Assembly (NCBI GenBank): GCA_009809945.1 | Contig: WTPW01000436.1 | Coordinates: 221,291 to 285,290, forward strand | From: Gigaspora margarita | Lineage: Eukaryota > Glomeromycota > Glomeromycetes > Diversisporales > Gigasporaceae | Direction of reading: 5' to 3' | Length of the DNA stretch: 64,000 nucleotides | Shown here: positions 57,818-64,000 of the stretch, piece by piece | Layout: each line of letters starts with the position of its first letter | Numbering within the stretch: position 1 is the stretch's first letter | The notes under the pieces: model-generated | The model's input: only the letters and a program-made list of their open reading frames with translations | What the model was told of the DNA's origin: nothing | Database searches by the model: none | Made by a program: the position numbers and the translations under genes

Positions 57818-58699
57818 TAGATTTGGCTAAGTGGGCAGACAGAGTTTTGGAATAGCATAGTCAAAAATGAGTATAGTATAACAAGTAACGAATTTGTATG
57901 AATTTATTATTTATCAGATTATATATGTACTTTTATTATTGTAATAAAGACAAGTTTGAATTGTATATATATGTGATTTATTATATGTGAGTTATTAAAC
58001 AAAGTGGAATTGAATATTATTCCTCCAAGGGCCAAATGGCCTTTATTTATAGTTATTGTTTTAAGTGTACCCTTCGAATGAATCATTCCTATCACTAAAA
58101 TCTTTAATACTGTAATAATAATATTATTATTATTATCTATTATATTAGCACAATTATCAATATAAGCTAGATTAGTAATTTTAATTATCAGAAAAATTGG
58201 ACGCGCAAGTCCAAATTCATCAATACCTAGGGCATGAGTGCAGGTGCCTGTATTAGGTTATGTTTTTGGTCTCACATTTCTTCCTGGCTTATTTTATATC
58301 TCCCAGATATAAAAATTCATATAAAGTATAGGATTGAGGGCAGGGTTAGAGCTTCATTGCTTAATCAGAGGTTAATCTAGATTTTATCAATCTGGTTTAG
58401 ATAGTAGTTATATGATGATTAGCATGATCACAACTTATACATATAGCCTAAAGACAACTAATTATGCACATGATAGGGTCCTTTCTATTTTGGTTTACTC
58501 TTGTGAATGGCACTTGCAGCATTGTATAATAGAAAATTGGGTATGATCTGATTATTGTATCAAACTCTTCTTTTTGCATAGGCTTTCTTTCTGGATCAAA
58601 GATTTAAGTTTGTAACTAGTGTATTTGTAAGTATCAGAGAATTTTATTTTATTGTAGATAATTCACTTGTATTCAATTGCTTATTTCATCTAATGTTCA

Positions 58700-61130
58700 T
58701 GGGCTTTTCTAAGACCTTCTAGAGTAGATACTTTGTGTTCATTATTTTTATCACAAATTTCAGATCCATTTTTTTCGCACTGTTCAAGGTTCTTATTCTA
58801 TCATCATTACTCATATTTGCTAATTCATAATAACAAACAAGTGCCTTAAATTTGTCTTTCTCGAATCTGATTTTATCTTTATTGCAATGTTTGAAATTTT
58901 TTATTTATTGTCAAAGCTCAGTTCAGTAGGTTTTTTATAATTATTGAATGCAACATGTTCATCCTTTTCAATATGGATTTCTTTAGCACAATCAATCACA
59001 TGGCTTTTTGGTATTTACTAACATTGGCTTTATCTTTTTTTGTAACAATTCCAATTTAATTGCATAGGCTAGGTCCCAAGGTTTCTTCATTCTTGTTTTT
59101 GGCCCCATTTTTATAACAGCAATCAAGACTAGTGTTTCTTTAATGAGCTCCATATAAGCAGGATTTTGATAGTAAGTATATGCCTTATTTTTACTTTTTT
59201 TAATTCTTTTTCTATTTTCATCTGTGTCATTAATGTGATTCTTATCAGCAGGTCTTCAGTTAGAATTGGGTGCCTTATATTTGTCTTTTCTGAATCTGTT
59301 TTCACATTGTTCAAACTTTACCTCTTTTTTTCAAAGTTTGGTTTAATAGGTCTTTTATAGTCTTTTTCTAGAGATTTTGTACTATTAGGATTAATTTTCT
59401 CATTTGCTATTTCATTGTTTTTGAGATCCTTTAGCTTATATGGATATTTGATCATCCTCTTGAACTTGTCCACCCTCTTTGTTCAGACTTCACATGCAGG
59501 ATTCAAGGTACATCTTTTATATCTCTTGGGTTTATTTATATTTCACTTTCAGACTTTTAGTCATTTTTTTTAACTTGTTGACCTTTTTTTTCCAAGCACT
59601 TTCTATATAATTGGCAGTATCAGGTCCTAAATCACTTTGACACCAATTCCATTTTTGCTATGGCATTCGATTGCTTTGTCAATATGGCCCATCTCTGTGG
59701 ATTTTTGATAGCAAGAAGATGTTTTAGGTTTATTTTCAACTCTGGTTCATTAGTCCATTTTAGTTTCAATTTTGTTTGGGCAACAAAGTTCATTCATTTT
59801 TGTACCAATATCTTTATATCAATAATGACCAAGCCCAAATACCACTTCATTATATTCCATATCTGCAAGATTTTGAGGATAAGTAAATGCCTTAGTTTGT
59901 CTTTTCTAGCTCCCATTTTGTTTTGACCCTATTTTTCATTATAATGCTCAGGGTAGTTTTTGATCGAGTTTAGAATAGAACCCCCAATTCTGAAACATCA
60001 CTCATATTGATGGTTTCTTCTTTCTCTTGGTTTCTTTTTCAAAAGGGAGCTTTGTAGATATCAAGTAATTCTTGTGACCATTTATTCAGTTTAACTTGTT
60101 TATTTCTAACTTCTTTCTTGTTTGGTTCTTTTATTCAAATTCAAGTATATTCTCTCCAACATTTAAAGAAGTCTCTGAATGTCCTTGCAAATAAAATCTT
60201 TTGATCCTTTTCTTTCTTTGTTTTTTCAAGAGAATTTTCTTGAATGAATCTCCTGGATGTGTATTACTATAGCTTTCTCCTTCTCTTATTCACTTTTTCT
60301 ATAGTCAAGGTTCATATTAGCTAATTTTTGTTTATCAATAGTTTCTTTCTTTTTGGTCCCTATTTCAAGGTATTTAATCTTATTATCAAGATTTATTTCT
60401 ACTGATTCTTGGTAAGGTTCGTATACTTCGTGTTTGGTCTTTCTAATCACTGGTTTATTTATCTTATCAATATGGTCCATCTTTTCACCTTTATTTTATT
60501 TGTTAGAGTGCCCACAGTTTTATTTTTAGATTGAGATTCATGCTTTTCAGATCTTCTAAGTTCAGATATTCAAGTATCCAAAAATTCAAAGTAACTGCTA
60601 ATTAAATTTACTAGAGCTATATCAGGACCTAATTCAACAGTTTTTTCTTTCTTTAGTTCTCTTTTTCTTGGGTTGTATCTTTTATACTATCTTTACTTGG
60701 TACTCTTGGGTTGTAGTAATATTCAAAAACTTCTGTTATTATTACTTTTTATTCAAAGGCCAATTGAATAGAGTCAGGGTTCTGTAATAGCTTTTTACTC
60801 CTAGGGTAATTTTAGAAGATTTAATACACAGTAAGCTAACAACTCTGAACTTTTGAGGTTTTTCTTGCACTGAATAAAATTATGATAGTTGCAATTAATT
60901 TGAGATATGGGCACTTTTCTATAAGTTGGTAAGTATATAATGTCTTTTTCTTTTTCTTTAACTACATTTTCTAACATATTTAGTAAAAATTTTAGGGCTT
61001 TGGGTATTGGTTCTTCATAAATATCAGAGTCACTGAATACTTCATTGATTATTTCTTGAACTTTATTTATGTCTTGTTTTTTGATAAGTATTTTAAATAA
61101 GGTAGTACACTTTATCTTCAACCTTCTTAT
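58700..61130 (-). pseudogene. Decayed Sel1-repeat protein gene
   Basis: Minus-strand blocks in changing frames match the Sel1-like repeat pattern (KAFxYYQKSAxxGxxxGxxxLGxCYxxGxG): 'KAFTYPQNLADMEYN' with 'VVFGLGHYYKDIGTK'-like continuation (59.9-59.8 kb), 'CYQKSTEMGHIDKAIECHSK' and 'NGIGVK' (59.7-59.65 kb), 'KAYTYYQNPAYMELIK' (59.2 kb) and 'KFKALVCYYELANMSND' (58.83 kb). Upstream open pieces at 60801-61121 ('VPISQINCNYHNFIQCKKNL') and 60286-60480 ('YEPYQESVEINLDNKIKYLE') may belong to the same gene. Sel1 repeats are alpha-helical protein-interaction modules, often fused to kinases and greatly expanded in arbuscular mycorrhizal fungi. No kinase domain is seen here. Heavily mutated. Confidence 0.6.
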
Positions 61131-61389
61131 ATCTGGGCCTGTTTAAGTAGCATATCCTTTTGTTCTACCATAGGTATACTATATTTTTCTTTTAGGGTTT
61201 CTTCAGACTGATCTCTTTGTGGCTAGTTATTTCTTACTTTCTCTTGTCTCTTACTTTTAATTCTTGTGCCTTTGCTGAGAGTTCTTTTACTAGGATAAGT
61301 GTTTTTTTTTATTATTCATTTGCTTGTTAATTCTTGTATTGGGAAATAATCAACGTTTCATATATTTTCAGATTTTACAGTTACTACCA

Positions 61390-61482
61390 AAATGATAACC
61401 CTAAAATCAGCAGGTCTACGATGGATCAGTTTTGGTTTTGTATAACCAAAATTCTGTTATGTAAAGATTGAAAAAGGCATAA
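61390..61482. repeat. ~90-bp direct repeat, right copy
   Basis: Partner of 57724-57817, same orientation. Together they bracket 3.6 kb holding the Sel1 pseudogene. The palindrome core is slightly eroded in this copy ('cataaccaaaa' is 'tataaccaaaa' here). Confidence 0.7.
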
Positions 61483-62026
61483 TTTTTTTTATCAATTATA
61501 TATATTTTATTATTTAGCATTTTAAAACTCCAACATTTCTATCAATTGTATTAATATTAATTACTTCAATTGAGCCAAATTCATAAAGCTTCAATGGACT
61601 TTGTTTCAAAAACTGAGAGTTGAAAACCCACTGCACATATACTAATATTGACCATTTATCATTATATAGAAGAAAAAAAAGTAACACACTTCATCAAAAA
61701 ATTTCTATTTATAAAATAACAAGTACATTTCTATAATTTGTATTGTAATCAACCAAAAGCTTGGTCTAAAAAGAATAATAACTTATTAATAATTTATAAA
61801 CTAAATATTGTATAAAAAATTAAATTTATATATATAGCAATTCAGACATTTCTACATACTACATCATTTTTATAATTCAATAATCTTGAATTTATTATTA
61901 TGCCTTGTTTTGTTTTAAGTTTTCTATACATTTGAACAGTATTTGTAATTAACTTAAAACAAATAAATGTAAGAAACAAGTATAAATTTTTTTATAATAG
62001 CTAAAGTAAAAAAAGTTTATGTTTAT
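61483..62026. other. Gene-free AT-rich stretch
   Basis: No coding signal or element ends identified. Confidence 0.45.
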
Positions 62027-62030
62027 TTAA

Positions 62031-62546
62031 TTGATAATCTGCTAGTTAACTGGAAAGTGATCATAGTGTTTTATGATGCAAATCATATATAGATAAAATG
62101 TGGTGTGCTTCCATCAAAATTTTTTTCTTACTAAGTTAATGATACATGTTCACTATAAAGTTGTAGAGCTCGTTAAGACATATCTAACAGTAGTTAGATC
62201 CTCCAAATTGGCCCAGTGGATGGCGAGATGTTATCAAAAAATGATTGGACAACTATATAAAATCTTTATGTAAACTATGTTTGTTTATATAGAGATTTTA
62301 TATAGTAGTCCAATAGTTTTTCAATGTTATTTCACTATCTACTAGGCCAATTTGGATGATCTAACCACCATTAGATATATCTCTGTGTTTGATGAGCTCT
62401 ACAACTTTTAATTAGTGGACATATATTGTTAATTTAGTAAAAAAATTTTTTTAGATAGAAGCATGCCACATTCTGCATATGGTAATTTTCATATATGATT
62501 TGCATCATGTTATACTATAATCACTCTCTGGTTGACTAGCAGATTT
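62031..62546. mobile_element. Fold-back element, short copy
   Basis: Arms carry 'gttgtagagctcgtt', 'ggcccagtggatggcgagat' and the inverse, with centre 'taaactatgtttgttta' near 62280. Ends 'ttgataatctgctagttaac' / 'gttgactagcagatt', TTAA outside (62027-62030 and 62547-62550). About 516 bp: each arm lacks the internal duplication seen in the longer copies. Confidence 0.78.
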
Positions 62547-62549
62547 TTA

Positions 62550-62924
62550 ATTAATGCTATTATATAATAAGCCTTAAGATATTGTATTTCAGTCTTATTT
62601 ATATAATAGTTAAAAGCAATTGAATACATCTTTTTTTCAATATCTTCAATAATAATTTGTAGTTTTTAGAATAATTTGATAATTTTTCTAAACTTGTTTC
62701 AAAAGTTTTTTTATTTATATCAGCTTTAAATTTAAGAAAGAAAACCTGATTTACATCGTAATCTGGTTTTGAAGATTAGTATATAGACACTGCTAAGAAT
62801 GAACCAGTAGCAGTAATATTTCGCATAGTCTTCCCATTGGATACTGCTGAGTTGCCCAGGCAGGTCTGGTATTGCAAATTGAGATAGCAATATATAGTAA
62901 GTAGTGATAAGAAATAAGTGCAGC
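62550..62924. other. Gene-free stretch
   Basis: No coding frame with family resemblance; the frame 62732-63052 runs into the MITE at 62925 and is not supported. Confidence 0.4.
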
Positions 62925-63882
62925 AGGACCCCAAATAATCCATGCAATGTCATATTTGAAAAATCGCTAATAGAGACCCATTTTTTCAAAAGGTTATATT
63001 TGAAAAGTAGGTATTGGATAAAAAGGTTATATTTGAAAAGGATAATAGGCAAGATGAGTATATTTAACAGAATGCTAATAGGGTAAGTTTTTTAAATGTT
63101 ATATTTGATATGTGCTACAGTCAGACCTCTCTATAATCACAGTTGGTCACACCTATTTTGGTAATTGTATAGAGATGTGACTATAAAATAAAATACTTTG
63201 TCATGGTCACATGACCAAAAGTCAATTAGTAATATATTTGCGCATATTTGAAATATTATTAAAAAATTTAAAATATTTGATAGTGAATAACTTTTGATCC
63301 AGTAGCCCAATTTGGATAAAATGACCACCAAGTTTTTTCTAAAGAGTATAAAATTGTCAAATCTAGTTACAAAATGCTAAGATCATTAAGGATTTTTATC
63401 TAGATATTTAAATTTAATCATCTTAAACATCTAAAATGACACAAATACTTAACGATCACAGGAGCCTGTAATTGGATTTTAATGATTTTGGGCTCATTAA
63501 AATTGTCTCATCGAGATGAACATTTTGGTGGTTGTTTCATTTAAATCGGACCACTGCATCAAAAGTTATTTGCTGTCAAACCTTTAAGAATTTTTAATAG
63601 AATATTTTAAATAAACATAAATATGAATATCAGCCAATCAGATTTTTTAATCCATATTTGGTCAAAATTGGATAAAAATATCAAATTTTTTTTGTAATGG
63701 TGATTATAGGTGTTTTGTAACTATAAGAAGGTTTTTTACTATATTTAAGTCTGTTGCACAATATTGGGTGCTTATATAAAGGTGTGACTATATGGGGTGT
63801 GACTATAGAGAGGTCTGACTGTAATAAAAATTGTAAAACAGTTTCAAAATTTTTTTTGTTTTTTTTTAAAGAGCATTACCTC

Positions 63883-63921
<39 letters not shown>

Positions 63922-64000
63922 AGTATTAGGTCTTGTTTGTTTTTTTTTTGTTTTTTTTTGAAAGCATCAGATCCAATTTTATTCTTTTTTTTTTTTTTTT
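62925..64000. mobile_element. MITE family B, copy 2, split by a pogo-type MITE, runs off the window
   Basis: Left end 'aggaccccaaataatccatg' matches 46768. The body aligns up to 'agaatgctaatagggtaagt' near 63080, is interrupted at 63118-63821, and resumes with T-rich 'aaagagcattac/gaaagcatcagatcc' repeats corresponding to 47190-47300. The right end lies beyond 64000. Confidence 0.8.
63118..63821. mobile_element. TA-flanked pogo/mariner-type MITE, copy 2 (704 bp)
   Basis: Ends 'cagtcagacctctctata' and 'tatagagaggtctgactg', TA at 63116-63117 and 63822-63823. Inverted orientation relative to 9899-10601, with end-to-end similarity. Inserted in MITE family B, so it is the younger event here. Confidence 0.88.

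Noticed and set aside
57724-61482. LTR retrotransposon (direct repeats 3.6 kb apart)
   Set aside because: The ~90-bp repeats are very short, lack TG...CA ends, and the interior shows Sel1-like remnants instead of gag-pol.

Overview
The window reads as nuclear DNA of a very AT-rich eukaryote, most likely an arbuscular mycorrhizal fungus (Glomeromycotina, such as Rhizophagus or the Gigaspora group). The reasons are the base composition, short GT-AG introns, a fungal-type tandem hybrid histidine kinase, Sel1-like repeats, a Maverick/Polinton, a Helitron and dense layers of small nested transposons. The organism is an inference. No gene in the window is clearly intact, and scattered N bases mean some lesions could be sequence errors.

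Layout. 1-15.9 kb is gene-free: a tandem repeat array, a composite element (2424-5839) holding two TA-flanked elements, a long hairpin element and a 1-kb tRNA-derived SINE-like element, then TTAA-flanked and TA-flanked inverted-repeat elements. 15.9-22.7 kb (minus strand) is a multi-exon tandem hybrid histidine kinase with at least one stop and three frameshifts. 22.7-29.9 kb is repeats, including a segmental duplication and several MITEs. 29.9-42.9 kb is a degenerate Maverick/Polinton with ~850-bp inverted repeats, protein-primed DNA polymerase B, an RVE integrase, a coiled-coil gene and one small gene, carrying at least six later insertions. 43.2-53.3 kb (minus) is a degenerate Helitron with an HUH replication initiator and a PIF1-type helicase, split by five insertions. 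53.7-56 kb holds two unrecognised coding remnants. 57.3-61.5 kb holds a repeat copy and a decayed Sel1-repeat gene between ~90-bp direct repeats. 61.5-64 kb holds a hairpin element and a nested pair of MITEs running off the window.

How it fits together. The large coding elements act as a recorder of insertions. In the Helitron, removing each insert plus one copy of its target-site duplication restores the reading frame for five different element types (TTAA, 3-bp TWA, 8-bp, 9-bp and 11-bp duplications). The polymerase gene shows the same for an 8-bp element. This defines element ends and target-site sizes without database help. Exon and frame reconstructions were done by eye from conserved motifs.
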